A stretch of 64,000 nucleotides of DNA from Bacteroidota bacterium (GTDB lineage: Bacteria; Bacteroidota; Bacteroidia; Chitinophagales; Chitinophagaceae): positions 124,001 through 188,000 of the forward strand of contig JAFDXJ010000010.1 of NCBI GenBank assembly GCA_018268015.1, read 5' to 3'. Below, piece by piece: positions 18,695-26,315 of this stretch. Numbering within the stretch: position 1 is the first letter of the stretch; the number at the start of each line of letters is the position of its first letter. The notes beneath the pieces were generated by a model. The model was not told the origin of the DNA and searched no databases. It was given only the letters and a program-made list of their open reading frames with translations. A program made the position numbers and the translations under genes.

Positions 18695-19420
18695 TTATTT
18701 ATGGAGGAGCATTTGTGCTATCAAACCAACCATGATTGAAGATGCAAAACTCATCAATGTGCCAATAAGAATATATTCTGATTCTTTTCTTACCTGGTTC
18801 CCCTTTGAGTCACTATAACGTAAAATGGATTTTGCTGCAATCAAAAAACCGATCCCTTCATAATGCCCTGTTATGACAAATGTAAAGACCAATATTCTTT
18901 CAAAAATACCTATCCATTTACCGGCTTCTCCAAGGCTTACAGATGACCGGCTTAAATCTGTGTCTAATTGTTCGCGCCATTTTGCTGTAGCATAGCCAAG
19001 TAAAAAAGAAAGTGGATAAATAATGATAATGTATCCCGCTCCGATAATCCAGGCGCTCTTGTTCGATAATATAGCAGTGAACTCATTTTTCAACAAACTT
19101 TCGGGTTGATAGAAAACCATCCAAAGAACAACCAGTACCAGTATATGTAATACCTGATCTATGATAAAATAAAGACCGGAATTTTTTCTATTTAATTTCC
19201 ATAAATCAATACAATAATGTGTAATGAATACAATGAAGGGTATTAGCCAAATAGATTTATCCGGGGAAAAGATATAAATCAGGCCGGCATGTAATAAACA
19301 ATGTAAATACAATATCCATGATTTTTCTTTCAGACGTCGTTTATTCAAGACCATTTTCTTCGTTTGAAAAACGAAGTCGCCTAATAAGTGTGCAAATAAC
19401 CACTGATAAAAAACAATCAT
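18695..19420 (-). CDS. DUF3307 family polytopic membrane protein
   Basis: Function unknown. The 241 residues contain about six hydrophobic segments. The N-terminal HLLGDFVFQ (10-18), the paired histidines in LHCLLHAG, THYCIDLWK, DQVLHIL and the C-terminal GIFERILVFTF...GFLIAAKSILRY are the conserved features of the DUF3307 family. His and Asp inside membrane segments suggest a buried polar or metal site. It lies 12 bases after the satD-like regulator and 5 bases before pdxJ. The tight linkage to a SatD protein makes it the likely membrane partner or target of that regulator, which is inference. Confidence 0.85.
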   Translation of the reverse strand: MIVFYQWLFAHLLGDFVFQTKKMVLNKRRLKEKSWILYLHCLLHAGLIYIFSPDKSIWLIPFIVFITHYCIDLWKLNRKNSGLYFIIDQVLHILVLVVLWMVFYQPESLLKNEFTAILSNKSAWIIGAGYIIIIYPLSFLLGYATAKWREQLDTDLSRSSVSLGEAGKWIGIFERILVFTFVITGHYEGIGFLIAAKSILRYSDSKGNQVRKESEYILIGTLMSFASSIMVGLIAQMLLHK

Positions 19421-19432
19421 GTGATAAATATA

Positions 19433-20068
19433 TTAAATGACTACCAAAGTCTTCTCAAAACGTTTTAAAATACTCATAAAAACGGGTGTTCCTGCAGCTT
19501 GTAACCTTTGATGTACGGAAGGTTGTGATATTTTTAACCTGACTGCAATATCTTCCTGTTTTATATTTTGCAAATAAAGATACAAAGCCTGCGCCTGTGC
19601 TTCGCTGAGTCTTTGCAACAAAAAATTCAATGATTCATTATGTACCTGCCATTCTTCATTAAAAAGCATTGCTTCTGCGCTTATCCCTATGAGGCGGCCA
19701 TTTTGTTTTAGCTGGTCCACCATAGGCCCTGATTGTCGGAATGCAGTTCCATCGGAAGTAATGATGTCTTTCCCCTGGAAACTAATATCCCCTATTCCCA
19801 GTGCAAGTCGAATATGGTATTCATGAGAAATAAGAAGACATTGCAATTGCAAAGCAATGCTAAGTGCCCACATCTTATTTTTTGTTAGTATTCCCTGCAA
19901 ACTATCTCCCCGGTATTGCTGCCATTGAAAATCCGGAAATTGCTTTTGAACATTATCACATAAGTTCTCAATTAGTGTACGCAATTTCTTTTTCCTGCTA
20001 ATAGATAATCCGGTAGATGAAACTACATCCCCGGTAATCACTACAGCAGCAACCGATTTTTTTCCCAT
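19433..20068 (-). CDS. SatD family protein: cyclase-like domain with C-terminal helix-turn-helix
   Basis: A 211-residue protein of the SatD family, named after a gene of the Streptococcus sat locus. The N-terminal 150 residues read like a class III nucleotide-cyclase/GGDEF-type fold. VVITGDVVSST contains Asp14 where metal-binding Asp usually sits. QYRGDSLQGIL contains Asp55. IRLALGIGDIS (86-96) resembles the cyclase strand IRIGIHTG, and SDGTAFRQSGPMV followed by GRLIGIS resembles the final cyclase block. The C-terminus (about 155-192) ends in a helix-turn-helix with QEDIAVRLKISQPSVHQRL. Thus it looks like a nucleotide- or signal-sensing transcription factor. Three palindromes cover its promoter. 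The fold match is my reading, not a computed alignment. Confidence 0.78.
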   Translation of the reverse strand: MGKKSVAAVVITGDVVSSTGLSISRKKKLRTLIENLCDNVQKQFPDFQWQQYRGDSLQGILTKNKMWALSIALQLQCLLISHEYHIRLALGIGDISFQGKDIITSDGTAFRQSGPMVDQLKQNGRLIGISAEAMLFNEEWQVHNESLNFLLQRLSEAQAQALYLYLQNIKQEDIAVRLKISQPSVHQRLQAAGTPVFMSILKRFEKTLVVI

Positions 20069-20082
20069 AATTCCTGTTTTTA

Positions 20083-20090
20083 CAAATATA
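20083..20090 (-). promoter_or_regulatory. Candidate -7 box (TATATTTG), satD-like operon, proximal
   Basis: Minus-strand TATATTTG fits TAnnTTTG and lies 14 bases before the ATG at 20068. It overlaps the edge of the first palindromic site (20087-20106), so a bound protein would block it. A second copy lies 29 bases upstream. Confidence 0.4.
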
Positions 20091-20164
20091 ATGCTGTAAT
20101 ACTATATACAGCAAATATAGTGCTATAATACTATAAACATCTATTATAGTATTGCAGCACTATA
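20087..20164. repeat. Three palindromic 20-bp sites at exact 29-bp spacing (candidate operators)
   Basis: Sites at 20087-20106, 20116-20135 and 20145-20164 share the core T-A-T-A-R-T-GCT...AATACTATA. The first two lie in one orientation and the third is inverted. Each is itself an imperfect palindrome with half-sites TATAGT and ACTATA separated by 8 bases (the first site has one mismatch, TATAAT). Start-to-start distance is 29 in both intervals. They lie 19-96 bases before the satD-like start codon and also upstream of the divergent dipeptide epimerase gene. The layout is that of operators for a DNA-binding protein, most simply the helix-turn-helix protein encoded next door. Confidence 0.8.
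20112..20119 (-). promoter_or_regulatory. Candidate -7 box (TATATTTG), satD-like operon, distal
   Basis: A second exact TATATTTG on the minus strand, overlapping the second palindromic site (20116-20135). It would give a leader of roughly 35-40 bases. Which of the two boxes is used cannot be told from sequence. Confidence 0.4.
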
Positions 20165-20243
20165 TAAAGAAAATGGATAAAATTTGCCTGTAGCCATGAT
20201 GTGCTTATTTAATTTGAACCTATCTTTATTTAAATAAGAAGTC

Positions 20244-21272
20244 ATGCAACTGAATTATTCTACCATAGATATACCATTTAAACATCCATTTACTATTTCA
20301 GGGGGAAGAAGTAAGACCAATCAGAGATCCTTAGTGGTTGGGTTGACGCTGGGAACATTCACCGGTTATGGGGAAGCACCAGAGATAAGTTACTATCCTA
20401 TATCCATTGAGCAAATGATTCAGGATTTGGAGAACAGGAAAGGCTTTGTAGAAAAATTTGCTTTGATTGACCCTGCCCGTTACTGGCATTACCTGCACCA
20501 CCTCTACCCGGAAAACCCATTCCTTGTATGTGCACTGGATATGGCTGCATGGGATTTATTTGGGCAAATGAAAGGGATGCCCCTGTATCAAATTTGGAAT
20601 ACAAAATGGGAGAAGACACCTCCTACAGATTTCACCATTGGGCTTGCACCCATTGAAGACATGATACGAAAAATGAAAGAAATGCCCTGGCCGGTATATA
20701 AAATAAAACTCGGCCATGAGAATGACCTGGAAATAATCACGGCATTACGCAAAGAAACAGACGCCCTTATTCGTGTAGATGTTAATGGCGGATGGACGCT
20801 GAAGGAAGCCCGTGACAAGATTCCACGGTTAAAAGCCTTAGGCGTAGAGTTTATAGAACAGCCCCTCCCAAAAGACGCCTGGAAAGAAATGAAATTATTA
20901 TATGCAGAATCTTCACTCCCATTATATGCGGATGAAAGTTGTGTGACAGAAGATGACGTACAAAAATGTGAAGGGCATTTTCATGGCATCAATATTAAAC
21001 TCACAAAATGCAGTGGCATCACACCGGCATTGCGTATGATAAAACAGGCTCAAAAGCTTAACCTGAAAGTGATGATGGGCAGCATGAATGAATCGGTGAT
21101 CGGCTCTGTTGCCGTGGCACATTTTTTACCTCAGGTACATGCAGCAGATATTGATGGCCCATTACTACAGGAAAGTGAAAATGCAAAGGGTATACGTTAT
21201 GAGTATGGACGTGTTCATCTGTCCAATCATCCGGGCTTAGGTGTGCTGATTAATCCAAAAGTTTTTCAATAA
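20244..21272 (+). CDS. Dipeptide epimerase (enolase superfamily)
   Basis: A muconate-lactonising-enzyme subgroup member, probably L-Ala-D/L-Glu epimerase or a relative acting on dipeptides from peptidoglycan or diet. The 342-residue protein has the capping domain and the barrel with YKIKLG (catalytic Lys), metal ligands in VDVNGGW, EQPL and ADES, and the second catalytic lysine in NIKLTKCSG (268). MMGSMNES and a DxDGP-like motif (DIDGP) near the end are typical of dipeptide epimerases. It is divergent from the satD-like gene and shares its operator region, so it may respond to the same signal. Confidence 0.88.
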   Translation: MQLNYSTIDIPFKHPFTISGGRSKTNQRSLVVGLTLGTFTGYGEAPEISYYPISIEQMIQDLENRKGFVEKFALIDPARYWHYLHHLYPENPFLVCALDMAAWDLFGQMKGMPLYQIWNTKWEKTPPTDFTIGLAPIEDMIRKMKEMPWPVYKIKLGHENDLEIITALRKETDALIRVDVNGGWTLKEARDKIPRLKALGVEFIEQPLPKDAWKEMKLLYAESSLPLYADESCVTEDDVQKCEGHFHGINIKLTKCSGITPALRMIKQAQKLNLKVMMGSMNESVIGSVAVAHFLPQVHAADIDGPLLQESENAKGIRYEYGRVHLSNHPGLGVLINPKVFQ

Positions 21273-21284
21273 ATTCAACAGGAT

Positions 21285-22061
21285 TTATTTATTGCGCACA
21301 TAAACATGTGTTACATTTTTCTTTCCTGTATTTCTTTCATCTATTTCAAACCTGTTGAGGCTTTTAATAAATGGCGCTAATTTTTTAAAGCCATAATTTC
21401 GTGGGTCAAAATCAGGTTGTTTTTTCAACACCAGATTACCTACTTCACCCAGGAATGCCCACCCATCTTCATCGGCAATGTCATTAATGCTATCTGCAAT
21501 TAATTTAATCAGTGAGTTATTGACACTCCGAAGGGTTCCTTTTTTAGAGTTTGTTTTGTCACTTAACCCCGGCTTGTTTTTGGAGGTTTTATTTACGGGT
21601 TCATCGTCATCAGCCTGAGATAAGATTTCTATGTAAATAAATTTATCGCAGGCTGAAATAAAAGCATTGGGTGTTTTCTTCTCTCCCATGCCAATAACTT
21701 TCATACCGGCTTCCCGCAACCGGGCGGCTAATCGTGTAAAATCACTATCACTGGATACTATGCAAAAGCCATCAACCCGGCCGGTATATAAAATATCCAT
21801 AGCATCTATGATCATAGATGAATCTGTAGCATTTTTCCCGGTGGTGTAACTATATTGATGTATAGGTGTAATGGAATGTTCCAATAGTACTTTTTTCCAT
21901 CCGGATACAGTTGGTTTTGTCCAGTCAGCATAAATTCTTTTAAATGTGGGTGTACCATATTTTGCAATCTCTTCCAGCATTTCCTTTATATGCGCATAAG
22001 GTACATTATCGGCATCTATCAAAACAGCAAGCCTTAAATCATGTCTCACAAAATCCTCCAT
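21285..22061 (-). CDS. NYN/LabA-type nuclease-fold protein with C-terminal LOTUS (OST-HTH) domain
   Basis: A 258-residue protein. The N-terminal PIN-like NYN domain has the acidic residues expected of a metal-dependent RNase: LIDADN (Asp16, Asp18), NATDSSMIIDAMD (Asp80) and VSSDSDF (Asp105, Asp107). A lysine-rich linker (about 150-175) leads to a LOTUS/OST-HTH domain (about 180-250) with LGEVGNLVLKKQPDFDPRNYGFKKL. LOTUS domains bind RNA, often G-rich. Likely role is RNA cleavage or turnover; no substrate is known. It ends 12 bases from the convergent epimerase gene. Confidence 0.87.
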   Translation of the reverse strand: MEDFVRHDLRLAVLIDADNVPYAHIKEMLEEIAKYGTPTFKRIYADWTKPTVSGWKKVLLEHSITPIHQYSYTTGKNATDSSMIIDAMDILYTGRVDGFCIVSSDSDFTRLAARLREAGMKVIGMGEKKTPNAFISACDKFIYIEILSQADDDEPVNKTSKNKPGLSDKTNSKKGTLRSVNNSLIKLIADSINDIADEDGWAFLGEVGNLVLKKQPDFDPRNYGFKKLAPFIKSLNRFEIDERNTGKKNVTHVYVRNK

Positions 22062-22137
22062 AGTAATTATTTTAAATGTTTATGTACAAATGTATATCTA
22101 AGACCTGTAAAAGTTTATTCCAATGTCTCCCCATCAC

Positions 22138-22165
22138 AAAAAAACCGGGTGTTTGGCCCGGTTTT
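22138..22165 (-). terminator. Rho-independent terminator
   Basis: The inverted repeat AAAACCGGG / CCCGGTTTT (22141-22149 and 22157-22165, 7-base loop) is followed on the minus strand by a run of seven T. It lies 19 bases past the stop of the 22184-22591 gene and separates it from the NYN gene. Confidence 0.8.
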
Positions 22166-22183
22166 GAATAGAAATTTTATAAA

Positions 22184-22591
22184 TTATGCCATTGCCTCAT
22201 CTGTAAGATGGACTTTGGTCATTTGCAGGTAATGATTTTGTAATTGATGTACAAAATGAATATCCGGATGATGCCTGAAATCCTCTCTATACCAGATATC
22301 CAGTTGACTAAAATCGCCTCCTTGGGGTACGACAATTCGAAAAGATCCTTTCATGTATTTGATACTACCATCCGGCAAAATTTCTTTTTTAAAATTCAAT
22401 TCCATTAATTGTGACTCATCCAGTGGTATGCCCAATAATTGGTCTTCCTCATACCAAAATTCCTGCACCTCTGTTTCTACACATGCTTGTTTTTCATCCG
22501 GATTGATACGCTTTACAGCTCCGGGGCGTTTCACTCCTTCAAAATCTGTAATGACATAATCGCCTTGCTTTAATTCATGAATTGGAATCAT
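22184..22591 (-). CDS. Conserved hypothetical protein, SH3-like N-terminus
   Basis: I do not recognise a function. The 135-residue soluble protein opens with IHELKQGDYVITDFEGVKRPGAVKRINPDEKQACV, which reads as a small barrel of the SH3/KOW type often found in proteins touching nucleic acid or ribosomes. The second half (residues 70-125) is mixed alpha/beta with LPDGSIKYMKGSFRIV and a histidine-rich HHPDIHFVHQLQNHYLQ segment. There is no signal peptide or membrane segment. It has its own terminator downstream and hmgA 65 bases upstream. Confidence 0.7.
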   Translation of the reverse strand: MIPIHELKQGDYVITDFEGVKRPGAVKRINPDEKQACVETEVQEFWYEEDQLLGIPLDESQLMELNFKKEILPDGSIKYMKGSFRIVVPQGGDFSQLDIWYREDFRHHPDIHFVHQLQNHYLQMTKVHLTDEAMA

Positions 22592-22656
22592 AATAATTTA
22601 AATTTTCGATGAATAATGTTTGCCAAATTAATACATTATTGTTTTTCACAAAAAAA

Positions 22657-23814
22657 TTATTCTGCCCAACTCATTACATAATTGGGGTTTTCAATTTCCA
22701 GGGCTACTTCTGTCAACTGCAAAGGATGAAAAGTATCTACCATTACAGCCAATTCATTTGTTTCCTTAGCGCCAATACTTTTTTCCACCGCGCCGGGCTG
22801 AGGACCATGTGGAATGCCGCCGGGATGCAAGGTGATCATTCCTCTTGTAACATGCTTACGACTCATAAAATCTCCATCCACATAATACAAAAGTTCATCA
22901 CTGTCTATATTGCTATGATTATATGGCGCCGGGATGCCTTGTGGATGATAATCATATAATCGTGGTACAAAACTGCATACGACAAAATTATGTGCTTCGA
23001 ATGTTTGATGAACCGGTGGCGGCTGATGAACTCTGCCGGTAATAGGTTCAAAATCATGTATGCTGAAAATAAATGGATAACAACATCCATCCCAACCCAC
23101 TACATCAAAAGGGTGGTAACCATAATGAATATGATACATGCGCCCTTTCTTCTTGGTTTTTACGGTGAAATCACCCTGCTCATCAATAGCCTTCAAATTC
23201 TGTGGAGGTCGGATATCTCTTTCGCAATAAGGTGAATGTTCCAGCAATTGCCCTTCATGACTCATGTATCTTTTAGGGAAACGAATAGGGCTAAAACTTT
23301 CCACGATAAACAACCGGTTTTTTTCATTATCAAAATGAATTTGATAAATGGTCCCTCGTGGAATCAGGATATAATCACCATAAGCAAAAGGCAATTCACC
23401 ATATTGTGTTAACACTTTTCCCGTACCCTCATGCACAAAGATCATTTCATCCGCATCCGCATTTTTATAAAAATAATCCTCCATACTTTTCCTCGGCGCA
23501 GCCAGCACAACATGGCAATCATTATTGACCAATATTGGTTTTCGGCTATCCAGGAAATCCTCTTCCGGTTTGATATTAAAACCTTCAAAGCTGCGATGTT
23601 TCAGCATTTTTTCTTCAGCAATTTTTGGCATCACGTCATAAGGTTCCTCCGTTTTGATGATATGAGTAGGAGCATGATGATGATATAATAATGAATAATC
23701 GCTACTGAAACCCTCCGTACTAAATAACTGTTCAGCATACAATGATCCATCTTTACGACGATATTGTACATGGCGTTTATGCGGGATTTCTCCCATTCTA
23801 TAATAATGTGGCAT
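22657..23814 (-). CDS. hmgA: Homogentisate 1,2-dioxygenase
   Basis: An Fe(II) cupin enzyme that opens the ring of homogentisate to maleylacetoacetate in tyrosine and phenylalanine catabolism. The 385 residues carry AEQLFSTEGFSSDYSLLYHHH near the N-terminus, DADEMIFVHEG and GDYILIPRGTIYQ in the first cupin, and YHPFDVVGWDG. Iron-site stretches are VHQTFEAHNFVVCSF and LHPGGIPHGPQPG. This is the shorter bacterial form. The partner genes hppD, maleylacetoacetate isomerase and fumarylacetoacetase are not nearby. Confidence 0.9.
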   Translation of the reverse strand: MPHYYRMGEIPHKRHVQYRRKDGSLYAEQLFSTEGFSSDYSLLYHHHAPTHIIKTEEPYDVMPKIAEEKMLKHRSFEGFNIKPEEDFLDSRKPILVNNDCHVVLAAPRKSMEDYFYKNADADEMIFVHEGTGKVLTQYGELPFAYGDYILIPRGTIYQIHFDNEKNRLFIVESFSPIRFPKRYMSHEGQLLEHSPYCERDIRPPQNLKAIDEQGDFTVKTKKKGRMYHIHYGYHPFDVVGWDGCCYPFIFSIHDFEPITGRVHQPPPVHQTFEAHNFVVCSFVPRLYDYHPQGIPAPYNHSNIDSDELLYYVDGDFMSRKHVTRGMITLHPGGIPHGPQPGAVEKSIGAKETNELAVMVDTFHPLQLTEVALEIENPNYVMSWAE

Positions 23815-24028
23815 AAAATATTTTTTTTAAAAATGAAATAAATAGATGTGGCAGGCTCAATCCGGTTTTAAATTCATACTCCCTGTTCGCTGTTCAACAG
23901 GAAAACATATTTCCATTTTCTTTTATCAATCCAATAAATAAAATTTCTTTTAAACAGCATCTTCAAAAATAATTAAAATTTATGCTTGAGGCTTAAAATT
24001 ATTCATAAAAAAATTCAGGTTCAACAGG

Positions 24029-24568
24029 TTGCTTACTTTTACCTTTATTTCACACAACTTAAGTATTGATAATATCAAAAAGATCGGATTACTTTCAGAC
24101 ACCCATGGGTTTTTAGATGGAGCCGTTTTTCATCATTTCAGTACATGTGATGAAATATGGCATGCCGGCGATTTCGGATCAATCGAAATTGTAGAAAAAT
24201 TAAAAGCCTTCAAACCACTTCGGGGAATTTATGGAAATATAGATGGAAAGGAAATCCGTACTTTATTTCCTTTACAAAATATTTTTGCTATAGAAGAAAT
24301 AAAAGTTTTTATGCAGCACATCGGTGGTTATCCGGGTAGATATGCCCTCGGTGTACGGGAAATCATCATCAAAGAAAAACCCACGCTCTTTATTAGTGGG
24401 CATTCGCATATTTTAAAAATTATTTATGACGATAAATTAAATTGCCTTCATATCAACCCGGGTGCTGCCGGAAAACAAGGCTGGCAAAAGGTTAGAACCC
24501 TTGTCAGGTTTGACCTGGATGGCAAAGAGATAAAAAACTGCAATGTAATTGAGTTAGGTAAAAAATAA
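24029..24568 (+). CDS. YfcE/MJ0936-type metallophosphoesterase
   Basis: A 179-residue (from TTG) calcineurin-like phosphodiesterase. Metal-binding motifs appear in order: LLSDTHG, HAGDFGS, GNIDG, and the C-terminal ISGHSH and NPGAAG. The family hydrolyses small phosphodiesters in vitro. The start is unsettled: no ATG occurs in frame before the conserved KKIGLLSDTHG. The only standard alternative is TTG at 24029, which adds about 16 residues that look untypical. An ATT at 24065 would give the more usual length. The body of the gene is intact. Confidence 0.85.
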   Translation: MLTFTFISHNLSIDNIKKIGLLSDTHGFLDGAVFHHFSTCDEIWHAGDFGSIEIVEKLKAFKPLRGIYGNIDGKEIRTLFPLQNIFAIEEIKVFMQHIGGYPGRYALGVREIIIKEKPTLFISGHSHILKIIYDDKLNCLHINPGAAGKQGWQKVRTLVRFDLDGKEIKNCNVIELGKK

Positions 24569-24574
24569 AATTTC

Positions 24575-25033
24575 TTACGCGGTCATTCCCGGAAACAAAG
24601 GAGCATTCCAGGGAATGGCGGCCAGAATGATCACCAATGCCAATAAAAAATAAATAAATGCACCGCGAAACTTCGCATCATCCGGAATCGTTTTCTTAGC
24701 CAGCCCTCTCCCCTTTGTTATCAGGGCAATGGCAATAATCATGGCTATGGGATGAAACAACCATTGAAACCGGTAAGCAGGAATACTCATGAAAGACTGC
24801 CCTTCGGGGAGTGTAGTATGGACAATGCCAAGATCACCCCACACCAGTAAATATACACCTACCAGTAAAGTAACATGTGCAAAAATCATGGTGAAGAGCC
24901 ATAATTTTCCATCCGCTTTTGTAAAGGCTTTTTTAGATTGCCAGGAAGAATAACTCTTCACAATAGAAATCAACAATAGAATTAATATGATCCATCGTAG
25001 AAAATTATGGAGATGTAACATGCCTGTACTCAT
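24575..25033 (-). CDS. Conserved four-helix membrane protein
   Basis: Function unknown. The 152 residues hold four hydrophobic segments, near residues 10-25, 45-65, 90-107 and 123-140. Histidines sit at or in helices (HLHNFLRW, FAHVTLLVG, WLFHPIAM), a pattern compatible with heme or quinone binding, although no known cytochrome motif is complete. It lies 53 bases downstream of the PD40 protein gene on the same strand and may be co-transcribed with it. Confidence 0.7.
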   Translation of the reverse strand: MSTGMLHLHNFLRWIILILLLISIVKSYSSWQSKKAFTKADGKLWLFTMIFAHVTLLVGVYLLVWGDLGIVHTTLPEGQSFMSIPAYRFQWLFHPIAMIIAIALITKGRGLAKKTIPDDAKFRGAFIYFLLALVIILAAIPWNAPLFPGMTA

Positions 25034-25086
25034 AACATTTCATTTTGTCAAAACTAAAGTATTGGTGATAATTAAAAAACATTTTC

Positions 25087-26196
25087 TTAATTCACCCAAT
25101 CTGCCATGAACATATTGGTATCATGTCCACCACCATTGTTCCTGTTTGAAGAGAAAAGAATTTTTTTCCCGTCATAGCTAAACATGGGGAATGCATCAAA
25201 GCCTTTATCATGACTGATTTTTTGAATATCGGTACCATCCAGGTTCATCAAATACATATTAAAAGGGAATCCTCGTGCATATTCATGATTACTACAAAAA
25301 ATAATATGCTTACTGTCCGGAGTAAAGTTGGGAGCCCAATTGGCTTTCCCTAAATGAGTGATTTGCCTAGCATCTGATCCATCGGCATTGGCTATAAAGA
25401 CTTCCATTTGAGTGGGCATCACCATGCCTTCAGCCAATAGATCTTTATATTCTTTAATTTCATCGGCAGTTTTTGGCCGGCTGGCACGCCATACAATTTT
25501 TTTCCCATCCGGGCTAAACCATGCTCCTCCGTCATAACCCAAATCAGAGGTGATACGCTTTACTTTTTTTGTTTTTAAATCCATTAAATATAAATCTAAA
25601 TCGCCATCACGCATTGAAGTAAAAATCATTGTTTTTCCATCAGGAGAGATCGTCCCTTCTGCATCATAGCCCGGTGTTGCAGTAAGCCTTTGTATATTTT
25701 TCCCATCTACATCAGCCATAAAAATGTCATAGGACTCATAAACAGGCCATATATATTTATTACCATATTTATTTCTGTCCGGTACCGGCGGGCAACTATC
25801 GCCGCCTAAATAAGTGGATGCATATATGATATGTTTACCATCTTTTGTAAAATAGCCACAAGTAGTACGGCCCAGACCATTACTCACCATATTATACGTA
25901 AAAGGCTGGCCAGGTGCAGGCACATTACCAACAAACATATGATCGCATTCGATACCTTCAGCAGGGTTTTTATGCTGAAAGATGATCTTTTTATCATCAT
26001 AACTCCAGTAGGCCTCTGCATTGTCCCCTCCAAAAGTTAATTGTCGTACATTGCTAAAGTGTTTTTCATCATTATACCTCAGGCTGTCAGAGGTAGATTG
26101 GGCTATAGCAGCATGCTGCCCCATCATCATAGCAAGAAAAAAAGCACACGGGGCCATTTTACTTTTTAGATTAGAAAAAACACTTTTATTTTTCAT
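25087..26196 (-). CDS. Exported TolB-like PD40 beta-propeller protein
   Basis: A 369-residue protein with an N-terminal signal sequence ending AAIAQ, followed by repeated WD40-like (PD40) blades. The blade signature FSPDGKKI / SPDGKTMIF / TPDSKHIIF / FSYDGKKILF recurs about every 45-50 residues, and each is preceded by a strand such as VKRITSDLGYDG. This is the propeller found in TolB and DPP-IV-like proteins, without a catalytic domain. The Bacteroidota proteins of this kind are usually periplasmic. Partner unknown. Confidence 0.85.
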   Translation of the reverse strand: MKNKSVFSNLKSKMAPCAFFLAMMMGQHAAIAQSTSDSLRYNDEKHFSNVRQLTFGGDNAEAYWSYDDKKIIFQHKNPAEGIECDHMFVGNVPAPGQPFTYNMVSNGLGRTTCGYFTKDGKHIIYASTYLGGDSCPPVPDRNKYGNKYIWPVYESYDIFMADVDGKNIQRLTATPGYDAEGTISPDGKTMIFTSMRDGDLDLYLMDLKTKKVKRITSDLGYDGGAWFSPDGKKIVWRASRPKTADEIKEYKDLLAEGMVMPTQMEVFIANADGSDARQITHLGKANWAPNFTPDSKHIIFCSNHEYARGFPFNMYLMNLDGTDIQKISHDKGFDAFPMFSYDGKKILFSSNRNNGGGHDTNMFMADWVN

Positions 26197-26303
26197 GATT
26201 TAAAAACTTTGAGTTGAATGATGTTTTTATTAAATTTTTTGCAAAAATAGAAATATCCATGTGGATCAATTGTCAGAATAAAGTCATATTCCACTTGTTG
26301 ATT

Positions 26304-26311
26304 TACATTTG
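26304..26311 (+). promoter_or_regulatory. Candidate -7 box (TACATTTG) very close to a start codon
   Basis: TACATTTG fits TAnnTTTG exactly but ends only 4 bases before the ATG at 26316. If it is used, transcription would begin at or just inside the start codon and the mRNA would be leaderless. It may also be a chance match in T-rich DNA. Confidence 0.3.
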
Positions 26312-26315
26312 CTCC

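Noticed and set aside
23886..24027. GTTCAACAGG occurring twice between hmgA and the phosphoesterase gene.
   Set aside because: Two copies of a 10-mer in different contexts without symmetry or even spacing are weak; no promoter element is associated.
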